DNA of 64,000 nucleotides from Rhodocyclales bacterium. Lineage in GTDB: Bacteria; Pseudomonadota; Gammaproteobacteria; Burkholderiales; Rhodocyclaceae. Made by a program: the position numbers and the translations under genes. Numbering within the stretch: position 1 is the first letter of the stretch; each line of letters starts with the position of its first letter. Positions 35,396-44,100 of the stretch are shown piece after piece. Location: positions 1-64,000 of the forward strand of contig PQAF01000014.1 of NCBI GenBank assembly GCA_003105015.1. The letters run 5' to 3'. Under the pieces are notes generated by a model. The model ran no database searches and had not been told where the DNA came from. It saw only the letters and a list, made by a program, of their open reading frames with translations.

Positions 35396-37231
35396 ATGAA
35401 GAAAACCTACAAAAGCACCTGCACCAAGCGCAAGGTCGTCCTGATGGCTGCAATGGGGGGATTCAGCCTGATTGCGGCCCAGCCTGCCGCTGCATTCAAA
35501 TTCGATGGCGAATCGGTCTCGGGCAGCTTCGATACCACCATTTCCCTCGGTTTCCGCCAGCGGCTGGAATCGACGCATTGCAGCGTGATCGGCAATGACA
35601 ACGGCGGCTGCACGCCGGTGACCGGGACGCTGGGCGAGCGCATGTTCGGGCCGGGCGGCGGCATCGCCTCGCCGCCGGACTTCAACTACCTCCAGTCGGA
35701 CAACGGCAACCTCAACTACAAGAAGGGGGACGTCGTCTCGGTGGCCCTGAAAGGGACGCACGAGCTTTACCTCAAGGCGCCCTCCGGCCTTTCCGCCCTG
35801 CTGCGGGCCTCCTGGCTGAAGGACTTCAAGGCCGACGACACGCGGCGCACCCCGCTCTCCGACGAGGCGAAGGACCTGGCGGTGACCAACTGGACCTGGC
35901 TCGACGCCTGGGTCGCCAAGGAGTTCCATATCGGCGACCGGCCCGCCAAGGTGAAGGTCGGCAACCAGGTCATCAGCTGGGGCGAAGATGTATTCATCTA
36001 TGGCGGCGTGAATATCACCAACGCCATCGACCTGCAGCGCTTCAGCATCCCCGGCACCCAGCTCAAGGAAGTGTTCCGGCCGGCGCCGATGGTCTCCCTC
36101 AACGCCTCGATGACGGACAACCTGAGCTTCGAGGGCTATTACCAATGGAAGTGGAACGCCTTCCAGTTCCCTGCCGTCGGCACCTTCTTCTCGCCCGCCG
36201 ACGTGCTCGGCAAGAGCGCCGGGAACGCCTACGTGCCGACCTCGATCGCCAACAACTTCGGGCTGCCTGGCGCGCCATTCCCGAATGGCACCGTCGGCGA
36301 CCCGGGCGGGCCGCATGGCCTGACCGATGCACAGCTGGCCAACCCGCTGTTCAACCCGGCCTACGGTGCCGTCGGCACCGGCAGCGTTGCCTACCGCGAG
36401 GGCGTGCGCGATCCGAAGGGCGGCCAGTTCGGCGCCGCCTTCCGCTACAAGTCCGATGCGCTGCACAGTGATTTCGGGTTGTACTACATCCGCTATCACG
36501 ACAAGATTCCCTTCATCGGATTCAGGAATGCCGGCAGCCCGACCAACCTCCTCGGCGTCACCTACTTCGAGGACTACGGCGAAAAGCGCAATCTCTTCGG
36601 CCTGTCGATGAACACCAACATCGGACCCGTGGCGGTCGGCGCGGAAATCTCCTATCGACCGAAGGACAGCGTTGCCGTCGACCCGACCGTGCCCGCCGCC
36701 GGGAAGTATTCCGTCTTCGAGTATGCGGGCAAGGTGGCGCGCGGCTTTACCACCGAGCGGAAATGGCAGGCGCACCTGACGGGCTTCTACCTGGTGGCGC
36801 CTTCCAGCCCCCTCGGCGCGATCATGACCGGCCTCGGCGCGGCGGAAGGCTACATCCTGGCCGAAGCGGCGGTGGCCTATTACCCCGGACTCGACCGTTC
36901 CGGGGCGGTGCCCTACCTGCTGTCCAACTACGAGATCCCGAACAAGACCTCCTGGGGCTATGTCGTGTCGATGGGCCTGACCTACCCGAACATCTTCGGC
37001 AGCGGCTGGAACATGCTGCCCCAGCTGGACTTCACCCACGATGTGAACGGCACCACGCCGAATGCCCTGCCCTTCGTCGAAGGACGCAAGTCGGCGGCGT
37101 TCTCGCTCAATTTCGACCGCGAGAGCAAATGGAAGGCCAACCTCGGCGTGACGCGGTACTGGGGCGGCGGCAACAACAACACCATGCGCGACCGCGACTT
37201 CGCCTTCGGGAGCGTCTCCTACACCTTCTGA
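35396..37231 (+). CDS. DUF1302 outer-membrane beta-barrel protein
   Basis: A 611-residue protein with a signal peptide (through QPAAAFKFDG) and alternating hydrophobic beta strands. It ends in SVSYTF, the terminal-aromatic outer-membrane insertion signal. DUF1302 proteins are predicted channels. Immediately after DUF1329 and before the RND protein, it probably forms the outer-membrane part of the transport unit. GAGGAGG precedes the start. Confidence 0.88.
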   Translation: MKKTYKSTCTKRKVVLMAAMGGFSLIAAQPAAAFKFDGESVSGSFDTTISLGFRQRLESTHCSVIGNDNGGCTPVTGTLGERMFGPGGGIASPPDFNYLQSDNGNLNYKKGDVVSVALKGTHELYLKAPSGLSALLRASWLKDFKADDTRRTPLSDEAKDLAVTNWTWLDAWVAKEFHIGDRPAKVKVGNQVISWGEDVFIYGGVNITNAIDLQRFSIPGTQLKEVFRPAPMVSLNASMTDNLSFEGYYQWKWNAFQFPAVGTFFSPADVLGKSAGNAYVPTSIANNFGLPGAPFPNGTVGDPGGPHGLTDAQLANPLFNPAYGAVGTGSVAYREGVRDPKGGQFGAAFRYKSDALHSDFGLYYIRYHDKIPFIGFRNAGSPTNLLGVTYFEDYGEKRNLFGLSMNTNIGPVAVGAEISYRPKDSVAVDPTVPAAGKYSVFEYAGKVARGFTTERKWQAHLTGFYLVAPSSPLGAIMTGLGAAEGYILAEAAVAYYPGLDRSGAVPYLLSNYEIPNKTSWGYVVSMGLTYPNIFGSGWNMLPQLDFTHDVNGTTPNALPFVEGRKSAAFSLNFDRESKWKANLGVTRYWGGGNNNTMRDRDFAFGSVSYTF

Positions 37232-37264
37232 GCAGGCAGCGGCATCGCATGATCGGCCCGACGG

Positions 37265-37288
37265 CCCGGGGCGTCCGTACGCCCCGGG
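37265..37288 (+). other. Perfect 10-bp hairpin between the DUF1302 and RND genes
   Basis: CCCGGGGCGT, loop CCGT and ACGCCCCGGG form a very stable stem without a T-run. It lies 32 bases before the RND start. It may protect the 3' end of the upstream message or set different protein levels within the operon. Confidence 0.55.
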
Positions 37289-37319
37289 TGCAACCCGCCC
37301 CTCCCGGTAACACATCAAG

Positions 37320-39680
37320 ATGATTGCATCACTGGTCCAACGGCTCGAAGACCTGTTTTTCGGGCGCCGTGCGCCGACGCTCGGAACGCTGCTCGCCTTC
37401 ACCCTGCTGATGGCGGTGTTCGCCGCCCAGCTGAAGATGGACGCCGGTTTCGACAAGCAGCTGCCGCAGGGCCACGAGTACATCCAGACCTTCAACCAGT
37501 ACCGCGACGAGGTGTTCGGCGCCAACCGCATCATCGTCGTGGTGCATCCGCGCCAGGGCGAGATCTGGACCGCCGAAGGCCTGCAGCGCCTGCACGAGGT
37601 CACCCAGTCGGTGATGTTCCTCGCCGGCGTCGACCGCCGCACGGTCTCCTCGCTGTGGACGCCGACCACCCGCGTGCTGGAGGTCACCGAAGAGGGCTTC
37701 CGCGCCGAGGACGTCATCGGCGGCGACATCACGCCCGACCAGCTCACGCCGGACAAGATCGCGCGCATCCGCAACAATGCCCTGGTCGGCGGTTACATGG
37801 GCAGCCTGGTCGCCAACGACAGCCGCGGCGCCATGGTGGTGGCCGATCTCCTCGAGCACGATCCGAAGAGCGGCGAGAAGCTCGACTATCTCGCCTTCGC
37901 CAAGCGGCTGGAACAGGACGTCCGCGCCCGCCACGAGGACGCCGGCTTCGAGATCCAGATCATCGGCTTCGCCAAGCAGATCGGCGACATCGCCGAGGGC
38001 GCCAAGAGCGTGGTGCAGTTCTTCGTGCTGGCCTTCCTGCTCACCGCCGCCGCGGTGTTCTACTACTCGCGTTCGCTGGCGCTGACGGTGCTGCCGATGG
38101 CCTGCTCGCTGGTCTCGCTGATCTGGCAGTTCGGCACGCTGCAGCTGCTCGGCTACGGCCTCGACCCGCTCGCCGTGCTGGTGCCCTTCCTGGTGTTCGC
38201 CATCGGCGTCTCCCACGGCGTGCAGCAGATCAACTACATCGCCAAGGAAATCTGCGCCGGCAACGACGTCGGCACGGCGGCGCGGCGCAGCTTCAGCGGC
38301 CTGTTCATCCCCGGCACCATGGCGCTGGTGACCGCCTTCGTCGGCTTCGCCACGCTGACCCTGATCCCGATCCCGATGATCCGCGAGCTGGGCATCACCG
38401 CCTCCATCGGCGTCGCCTACAAGATCGTCACCAACCTGATCATGCTGCCGGTGGCCGCCTCGTATTTCAGCTTCGACCAGCGCTTCGTCGACCGCGCCCT
38501 GCGCCTGCGCGAGCAGCGCGCCCGCATCATGGCCTTCTTCGGCCGCATCGCCACCACGCGCAACGCCGCCATCGGCACGCTCGCCAGCGTCGTCCTGTTC
38601 GGCGTCGCCTTCCACGAAAGCCAGAGCCGCCATGTCGGCCACCTCAAGCCCGGCGCGCCCGAGCTGCACGCCGACTCGCGCTACAACCGCGACGCGGCGG
38701 AGATCGTCAAGCGCTTCGACCTCGGCCTCGACGTGCTGACGGTGGTCTTCGAGACGCCGCGCGACGGCTGCTACCAGACCGAGGTCATGGCCCACATCGA
38801 CCAGTTCGCCTGGCAGATGTCGAACGTGCCCGGCGTGCTGTCCGTCGCTTCGGTCGCGCAGCTCGGCAAACAGGCCTACGCCGGCACCAACGAGGGCCAT
38901 CCGAAATGGACCGCCCTGGCGCTCGACGAGCGTTCGCTGGCGAATTCCGTCGGACTGATCCCGGAGGGCACGGGCCTGCTCAACCCCGGCTGCACCGTGC
39001 TGCCGGTGAACATCTACCTGACCGACCAGAAGGCCACCACCATCAAGGGCGTGGTGCAGGCGGTGCGCGCCTTCCGCGAGCGCGAGACCCAGGCCGACGT
39101 CAGGCTGCGCCTGGCGAGCGGCAATTCCGGCGTGCAGGCGGCCACCAACGAAGTGCTGGAGAGCACCGAGCTGCCGATGATGCTCTACGTCTACGCCACC
39201 ATCATCGCCCTGGTCCTGCTGACCTACCGCGACTGGCGCGCCATGCTGGCCTGCTGCCTGCCGCTGACGCTGGCGACCTTCCTCGGCTACTGGTTCATGA
39301 AGGCGCTCGACATCGGCCTGACGGTGGCCACGCTGCCGGTGATGGTGCTGGCGGTGGGCATCGGCGTCGACTACGCCTACTACATCTACAACCGCCTGCA
39401 GATCTACCTGGCGCAGGGCGTGGACATCGCCACCTCCTTCCGCCAGTCGCTGATGGAGTCCGGCATCGCCACCTTCTTCACCGCGGTGACGCTCTCGGTC
39501 GGCGTCGCCACCTGGTCTTTCTCGGAACTGAAGTTCCAGGCGGACATGGGCCTGCTGCTGACCTTCATGTTCATGGTGAACATGCTGATGGCGATCACCC
39601 TGCTGCCTTCGCTGGCGGTGATGATCGACGTGCTGATTCCGCGCACGCGTCCGGTGCGCGCACCGTTCCTGGCCCATTGA
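37320..39680 (+). CDS. RND/MMPL-family inner-membrane transporter
   Basis: A 786-residue RND-superfamily protein with two repeats of one transmembrane helix, a periplasmic loop and a block of five helices. Conserved segments are LVPFLVFAIGVSHGVQQINY in the first half and VMVLAVGIGVDYAYYIYNRL in the second, typical of MMPL/HpnN-like exporters. It belongs to the DUF1329-DUF1302-RND-Ycf48 set. Direction of transport and substrate are unknown; a hydrophobic compound or envelope lipid is likely. Confidence 0.9.
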   Translation: MIASLVQRLEDLFFGRRAPTLGTLLAFTLLMAVFAAQLKMDAGFDKQLPQGHEYIQTFNQYRDEVFGANRIIVVVHPRQGEIWTAEGLQRLHEVTQSVMFLAGVDRRTVSSLWTPTTRVLEVTEEGFRAEDVIGGDITPDQLTPDKIARIRNNALVGGYMGSLVANDSRGAMVVADLLEHDPKSGEKLDYLAFAKRLEQDVRARHEDAGFEIQIIGFAKQIGDIAEGAKSVVQFFVLAFLLTAAAVFYYSRSLALTVLPMACSLVSLIWQFGTLQLLGYGLDPLAVLVPFLVFAIGVSHGVQQINYIAKEICAGNDVGTAARRSFSGLFIPGTMALVTAFVGFATLTLIPIPMIRELGITASIGVAYKIVTNLIMLPVAASYFSFDQRFVDRALRLREQRARIMAFFGRIATTRNAAIGTLASVVLFGVAFHESQSRHVGHLKPGAPELHADSRYNRDAAEIVKRFDLGLDVLTVVFETPRDGCYQTEVMAHIDQFAWQMSNVPGVLSVASVAQLGKQAYAGTNEGHPKWTALALDERSLANSVGLIPEGTGLLNPGCTVLPVNIYLTDQKATTIKGVVQAVRAFRERETQADVRLRLASGNSGVQAATNEVLESTELPMMLYVYATIIALVLLTYRDWRAMLACCLPLTLATFLGYWFMKALDIGLTVATLPVMVLAVGIGVDYAYYIYNRLQIYLAQGVDIATSFRQSLMESGIATFFTAVTLSVGVATWSFSELKFQADMGLLLTFMFMVNMLMAITLLPSLAVMIDVLIPRTRPVRAPFLAH

Positions 39681-39688
39681 AACCTGCC

Positions 39689-40165
39689 ATGCCGATGAGA
39701 TCCCTCCTTGAAAAGCTGCGCAGCGCTCCGGCTGCGGCGCCGTCCCTGCTGCCGTACTCGACCATCGACCTGGCCGTGGCCGCCCTCCTCATCGAAGCCG
39801 CCCAGGTCGACGGCAGCATTCCGGCTGCCGAACGCCGCATCATGCAGCAACTGGTGCGCGAGCATTTGCAGCTTCCGGCGGAGGAGACGGCGCAGCTGCT
39901 GGAGATTGCCGAAGGAGAGTTTGCCGCCGCGCTGGACGACTGGGTGTTCACCCAGACGGTGCGCCAGCACTACGCAACGGAAGAGCGTCTGCAGGTGCTC
40001 GGCATGATGTGGCGGGTGGTCTACGCCGATGGCCGGCTGGCGCGCCTCGAGGATGCGCTGCTGGGACGCACCGCGGCAGCGCTCGGCCTGACGCCGGCGC
40101 AGGCCGACGCGGCGCGGGCGCTCGCCTACGCACGCCTCAATGCGCGCGACGGGGGGGGCGAATGA
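39689..40165 (+). CDS. TerB-like (tellurite resistance/DjlA-type) small protein
   Basis: A 158-residue all-helical protein with the TerB-family acidic motif LLIEAAQVDGSIPAAERRIM (~31-50) and a repeat of it at VVYADGRLARLEDALL. It starts nine bases after the RND gene and its stop overlaps the Ycf48-like gene (ATGA). Its function in this transport cluster is unknown. Confidence 0.8.
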   Translation: MPMRSLLEKLRSAPAAAPSLLPYSTIDLAVAALLIEAAQVDGSIPAAERRIMQQLVREHLQLPAEETAQLLEIAEGEFAAALDDWVFTQTVRQHYATEERLQVLGMMWRVVYADGRLARLEDALLGRTAAALGLTPAQADAARALAYARLNARDGGGE

Positions 40166-41124
40166 TGTCCGCCAATCGGCTGCGGCTGCTGGCCTGCAGC
40201 GCCCTCGGGGCACTTGCCCTCGCGGCGACGGCGCAGGAGACCGGCAAGGGTGCCGGCTTTCGCGATACCGCCGCCTACCAGGCGCCCCTGGCGCAGCGCG
40301 CGCCGCTGATGACGGCTGTGCGTGCCGGCGAGCGGATTGTCGCGGCGGGGGATTTCGGCACCATCCTGGTTTCCGACGACGGCGGACGCAGCTGGCGCCA
40401 GGCGGCGACGCCGACGCGCGCCACGCTGACCGCGCTCCACTTCATCGACGCCAAGCACGGCTGGGCGGCCGGCCACGGCGGCGTGCTGCTGGAGACGCGC
40501 GACGGCGGCACGCAGTGGACGCGCCTTGCCAGCCTCGGCGCCGACGTGGTGCCGTTCGCCCTGCATTTCGAGGACGAGCGGCGCGGCCTGGCCGTCGGCG
40601 CCTTCGGCTACGCCGCCATGACCGAGGACGGCGGCAGGAACTGGAATCCGGTCCGCATCAGTGCGGGCGAATACGCCGACCAGCATCTGTACGCGATCTT
40701 CTCCGGGCCGGACAAGCGACGCTGGATCACCGCCGAGGGCGGCGGACTCTACCGCGCCGAGGGGGATGCCTTCGTGCCGGTTCCGTTGCCGTACAAGGGA
40801 TCGATCTGGGGCGGCATGACCCTTTCCGACGGCGCGGTGCTGGTCTGGGGCATGCGCGGCAACCTCCTGCGCAGCGAGGACGGCGGCCGCAGCTGGCGCA
40901 GCGTGGCCAGCGGCACCCAGCAGGCGCTGACGGCCGGCGTGCAGCGGACCGGCGGAGAGGTCGTCCTCGCCGGTCTCGGCGGCGCGGTCGTCCGCAGCCA
41001 GGACGCCGGCCGCAGCTTCGGCGCCCAGACCCGGCCCGAGCGGCAATCGCATACGGCGCTGGTCGAGGCGGGCGGGGCGCTGCTCAGTTTCACCCTCGCC
41101 GGTCTCGGCGGGGACATCAAGTGA
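40162..41124 (+). CDS. Ycf48/BNR-repeat-like periplasmic beta-propeller protein
   Basis: A 320-residue exported protein (signal peptide through ~25) with repeated blades bearing the BNR-type S-x-D-x-G-x-x-W pattern (SDDGGRSWRQ, TRDGGTQWTR, TEDGGRNWNP, SEDGGRSWRS). It resembles the photosystem-assembly factor Ycf48, but in proteobacteria it travels with RND/DUF1302/DUF1329 genes. It is probably an envelope assembly or binding partner of the RND complex. Confidence 0.85.
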   Translation: MMSANRLRLLACSALGALALAATAQETGKGAGFRDTAAYQAPLAQRAPLMTAVRAGERIVAAGDFGTILVSDDGGRSWRQAATPTRATLTALHFIDAKHGWAAGHGGVLLETRDGGTQWTRLASLGADVVPFALHFEDERRGLAVGAFGYAAMTEDGGRNWNPVRISAGEYADQHLYAIFSGPDKRRWITAEGGGLYRAEGDAFVPVPLPYKGSIWGGMTLSDGAVLVWGMRGNLLRSEDGGRSWRSVASGTQQALTAGVQRTGGEVVLAGLGGAVVRSQDAGRSFGAQTRPERQSHTALVEAGGALLSFTLAGLGGDIK

Positions 41125-41175
41125 CGCAGGCGGATCACGTGTGACGTAGTTCAACCAACGCAAGGGAGCGAGCTC

Positions 41176-42606
41176 ATGAACACCTATCTGAACACCCTCA
41201 ACGGCAAGGCCGTCGGTTCCGACAAGACCTTCGAGTCGATCAATCCCGCCACCGGCGAGTCGATCGGCCGCGTGCCCATCTCCAGCCAGCAGCAGGTCAA
41301 GGACGCCATCGCCGCGGCGCGCGCCGCGCAGCCGGCGTGGGCGGCGCGGCCCGACGCCGAGAGGAAGGCGCTGATGATGAAGGTGGCCGAGGTGATCAAC
41401 AAGAATTCCGCCTACCTGGCCGAATGGGTGACGCGCGAGCAGGGCAAGCCGCTCGGCGGCGTCGGCCCCGACCAGGTGCCGGGGGCGCGCTTCGAGGTGT
41501 GGGGTTGCGAAGTGTGGACGCAGGTGCCGGCCAGCCTCGACCTGCCGGTGGAACTGGCCTTCGAGGACGACACGCGCCGCGATGAAGTGCACCGCAAGCC
41601 CTACGGCGTGGTCGCCGCCGTCGCGCCGTGGAACTGGCCGCTCTTGATCGCCATCTGGCAGATCATTCCGTCGATCCGCGCCGGCAACACCGTGGTCATC
41701 AAGCCTTCCGAGTACACCTCCATCGGCACGCTCGAGCTGGTGCGCCTGATCAACGAAGTGCTGCCGGCCGGGGTGGTGAACACCGTCAGCGGCCCGGGCG
41801 AAGTCGGCGCCTGGCTCACCTCCGACCCCGGCATCGACAAGGTGATGTTCACCGGCTCCGGCCCCACCGGCAAGAAGATCGCCGAGGCGGCGGCGAAGAA
41901 CCTGGTGCCGGCCACGCTGGAGCTGGGCGGCAACGACGCCGCCATCATGCTGCCGGATGCCGATCCCAAGGCGATGGCCATGGGCCTCTTCTGGGGCGCC
42001 TTCATCAACATGGGCCAGACCTGCGCCTGCGCCAAGCGCCTCTACGTGCCGGAGAGCCTGTTCGAGCCGACCGTGCAGGCGCTGAAGGAGCTCGCCGAAA
42101 TGATGCCGATGGGCGACGGCCTGCAGGAAGGCATGGTGATGGGCCCGATCCAGAACAAGATGCAGTACGACAAGGTGGTGAACCTGGTGGAGAGCGCCAA
42201 GCAGCAGGGCGGCACCATCGTCTGCGGCGGCGCGCCCAAGGGCGGCCCCGGCTACTTCTATCCGCTCACCCTGGTGACGGGGCTGAAGGACGGCGCCCGG
42301 CTGGTCGACGAGGAACAGTTCGGGCCTGTGCTGCCGATCATCAAGTACCGCGACATCGACGAGGCCATCGCCAGCGCCAACCGGCTCGACGTCGGCCTCG
42401 GCGCCTCGGTGTGGTCGACCGACGTCGAGAAGGCGAAGCAGGTGGCCAGCCGCATCCAGGCCGGCACGGTGTGGATCAACCAGCACGGCATGATCCATCC
42501 GATGGTGCCCTTCGGCGGCGTCAAGGGTTCGGGCTACGGCGTCGAGTTCGGCCTCGACGGCCTCAAGGCCGTCACCCAGCCGCAGGTGATCAGCATCAAG
42601 AAGTGA
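41176..42606 (+). CDS. Aldehyde dehydrogenase, probably for the amine-derived aldehyde
   Basis: A 476-residue NAD(P)-dependent aldehyde dehydrogenase. It has AVAPWNWPLLIAIWQIIPS, MFTGSGPTGKKIAEA, the catalytic glutamate in LELGGNDAAI and the nucleophile cysteine in NMGQTCACAKRLYV. It lies downstream of the aralkylamine dehydrogenase genes on the same strand, so oxidation of the aldehyde product (for example phenylacetaldehyde to phenylacetate) is the likely role. Only modest similarity to the aldehyde dehydrogenase at 24445 is visible. Confidence 0.88.
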   Translation: MNTYLNTLNGKAVGSDKTFESINPATGESIGRVPISSQQQVKDAIAAARAAQPAWAARPDAERKALMMKVAEVINKNSAYLAEWVTREQGKPLGGVGPDQVPGARFEVWGCEVWTQVPASLDLPVELAFEDDTRRDEVHRKPYGVVAAVAPWNWPLLIAIWQIIPSIRAGNTVVIKPSEYTSIGTLELVRLINEVLPAGVVNTVSGPGEVGAWLTSDPGIDKVMFTGSGPTGKKIAEAAAKNLVPATLELGGNDAAIMLPDADPKAMAMGLFWGAFINMGQTCACAKRLYVPESLFEPTVQALKELAEMMPMGDGLQEGMVMGPIQNKMQYDKVVNLVESAKQQGGTIVCGGAPKGGPGYFYPLTLVTGLKDGARLVDEEQFGPVLPIIKYRDIDEAIASANRLDVGLGASVWSTDVEKAKQVASRIQAGTVWINQHGMIHPMVPFGGVKGSGYGVEFGLDGLKAVTQPQVISIKK

Positions 42607-42609
42607 GGC

Positions 42610-42646
42610 ACTTCTCCCCTCGCCCCGCTTGCGGGGAGAGGGGAGC
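42610..42646. repeat. Palindromic REP-like element, type B
   Basis: CTCCCCTC-G-CCCCGC (42614-42628) pairs with GCGGGG-A-GAGGGGAG (42631-42645), giving a 14-bp stem with one mismatch between the aldehyde dehydrogenase and cytochrome genes. It has the same sequence family as 47542-47640 and 53274-53316. Confidence 0.75.
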
Positions 42647-42661
42647 AGGCCCGCGGAGCGT

Positions 42662-43018
42662 ATGCGACCCAATATGATCGCCGTGCTGGGGAGACTGACT
42701 TTTGCGGCGGCGCTGCTGGCGCCGCTGACCGCCCCGGCCGGCGAGTCCGCCGCGACGCTCTACGCCCTCAACTGCATGGGCTGCCACCAGCCGCCCGACG
42801 AGGCGAAGAAACAGGCGCAGCCCCTGCGCGGCCAGTTCGCCCACAGCGATACCGGCCGCGTCTTCTTCATCAGCGTGCCGCCGCCCGGCGCCCGCCCGCT
42901 GACGGCCGCCGAGGACGCGCGCCTGCTGGCGGAAATCCTCAGTTGGAAGCGCAGCTGCAGCGTGATCCTGCAGCAGGCGCCGCTGGTGCGCTACAGCGGG
43001 GAGACACACGTCAAATGA
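42662..43018 (+). CDS. Small c-type cytochrome
   Basis: A 118-residue exported protein with one heme site CMGCH (38-42) and a signal peptide (to about residue 27). The start at 42662 is weakly supported because a repeat element is directly upstream; an ATG 12 bases later is an alternative. It overlaps the first diheme protein by ATGA and heads the tight cytochrome, diheme, diheme, Nod-like run. It may deliver electrons to the diheme enzymes. An AAAGTCAGTC word lies in its signal-peptide codons (42694-42702). Confidence 0.8.
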   Translation: MRPNMIAVLGRLTFAAALLAPLTAPAGESAATLYALNCMGCHQPPDEAKKQAQPLRGQFAHSDTGRVFFISVPPPGARPLTAAEDARLLAEILSWKRSCSVILQQAPLVRYSGETHVK

Positions 43019-44100
43019 AGCCGCTGCTGCGCGCGCTGGGCGCAGTGCTGCTGGCGGGCTTCATGGCGCCGGCCTTCGCCGCCGACCTGCGCCTGCAGCC
43101 GCTGCCGCCGCCGGCGCCGGTGAACGCGGCGCTGGCCGAGTTCGGCCGCCACCTGTTCTTCGAGACCCGCCTGTCGGGCGACGGCAGCCGCAGCTGCGCC
43201 AGTTGCCACCTGCCGGAGAAGGGCTTCGCCGACGGCCAGGCGCTGTCGCGCGGCTACAACGGCACCGAGCATTTCCGCAACGCGCCCGGCCTGCTCTCGG
43301 TGCGCCTGAAGCCGCGCCTGATGTGGGACGGCCGCGGCAGCGACCTCGCCGGCGCGGTGCGCGAGATGGTGCTCGACGCCCAGTTCATGAACGGCGAGAC
43401 GCGCATCATCGCCGAGCGCATCCGCCAGATCCCGCAGCTGCTCTCCCTCTGGCGGCGCGCCTTTGCCGGACAGGGCGAGAAAGCCGAGCTGCGCGGTGAG
43501 CAGGCCTTCGAGGCCATCGCCGAATACCTGAAGACGCTCGATTTCGGCGAGACCTCGGTCGACCGCGCCCTGCGCGGCGAGGCGGCGCTCGAACCGCTGG
43601 CCGAGGAAGGCCTGCGGCTGTTCTCCGGCCGGGCCGGCTGCATCCAATGCCACCACGGGCCGCTGCTCAGCGACGGCAAGCCGCACCGCCTCGGCGTGCC
43701 CGAGCACCCGGCGATCATGCGCGAGCCGCTGCGCGCCATCAGCCTGCTGCGCCACCACGCCGAGCGCGGGCTGCCGCAGCCGATGGCCGAGCGCGGCGAC
43801 GTCGGCGCCTACGCCGTCAGCAAGAACCCGGCCGAGCGCGGCGGCTTCGTCACGCCGCCGCTGCGCGGCCTCGCCCACACCGGGCCGTACATGCACAACG
43901 GCCGCTTCGCCAGCATCGAGGAGGCGATCGATTTCCACGACCGCGGCGGCGGCCCCGGCAGCGTGCTGCGCCCGCTCGACCTGGGCGCGCGCGAGCGGCA
44001 GGCGCTGGCGGCCTTCCTGCGCGCGCTGTCGGCGCCGCTGGCGCCGGTGGCGGCGCCGCCGGCCTACGACTACGGCAGCGTCGCGAGGACGCGGCGATGA
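43015..44100 (+). CDS. Diheme cytochrome c peroxidase/MauG-family protein 1
   Basis: A 361-residue exported protein (signal peptide to ~23) with two c-heme sites: CASCH (61-65) in the N-terminal domain and CIQCH (209-213) in the C-terminal domain. The family segment HTGPYMHNGRFASIEEAIDFHDRGGG follows. The family includes CcpA peroxidases and MauG, which completes the tryptophan-tryptophylquinone cofactor. An amine dehydrogenase lies upstream, so this or the next gene is the likely TTQ maturase. Which axial ligand (Met for CcpA, Tyr for MauG) holds the second heme needs an alignment. Both ends overlap their neighbours by ATGA. Confidence 0.88.
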   Translation: MKPLLRALGAVLLAGFMAPAFAADLRLQPLPPPAPVNAALAEFGRHLFFETRLSGDGSRSCASCHLPEKGFADGQALSRGYNGTEHFRNAPGLLSVRLKPRLMWDGRGSDLAGAVREMVLDAQFMNGETRIIAERIRQIPQLLSLWRRAFAGQGEKAELRGEQAFEAIAEYLKTLDFGETSVDRALRGEAALEPLAEEGLRLFSGRAGCIQCHHGPLLSDGKPHRLGVPEHPAIMREPLRAISLLRHHAERGLPQPMAERGDVGAYAVSKNPAERGGFVTPPLRGLAHTGPYMHNGRFASIEEAIDFHDRGGGPGSVLRPLDLGARERQALAAFLRALSAPLAPVAAPPAYDYGSVARTRR

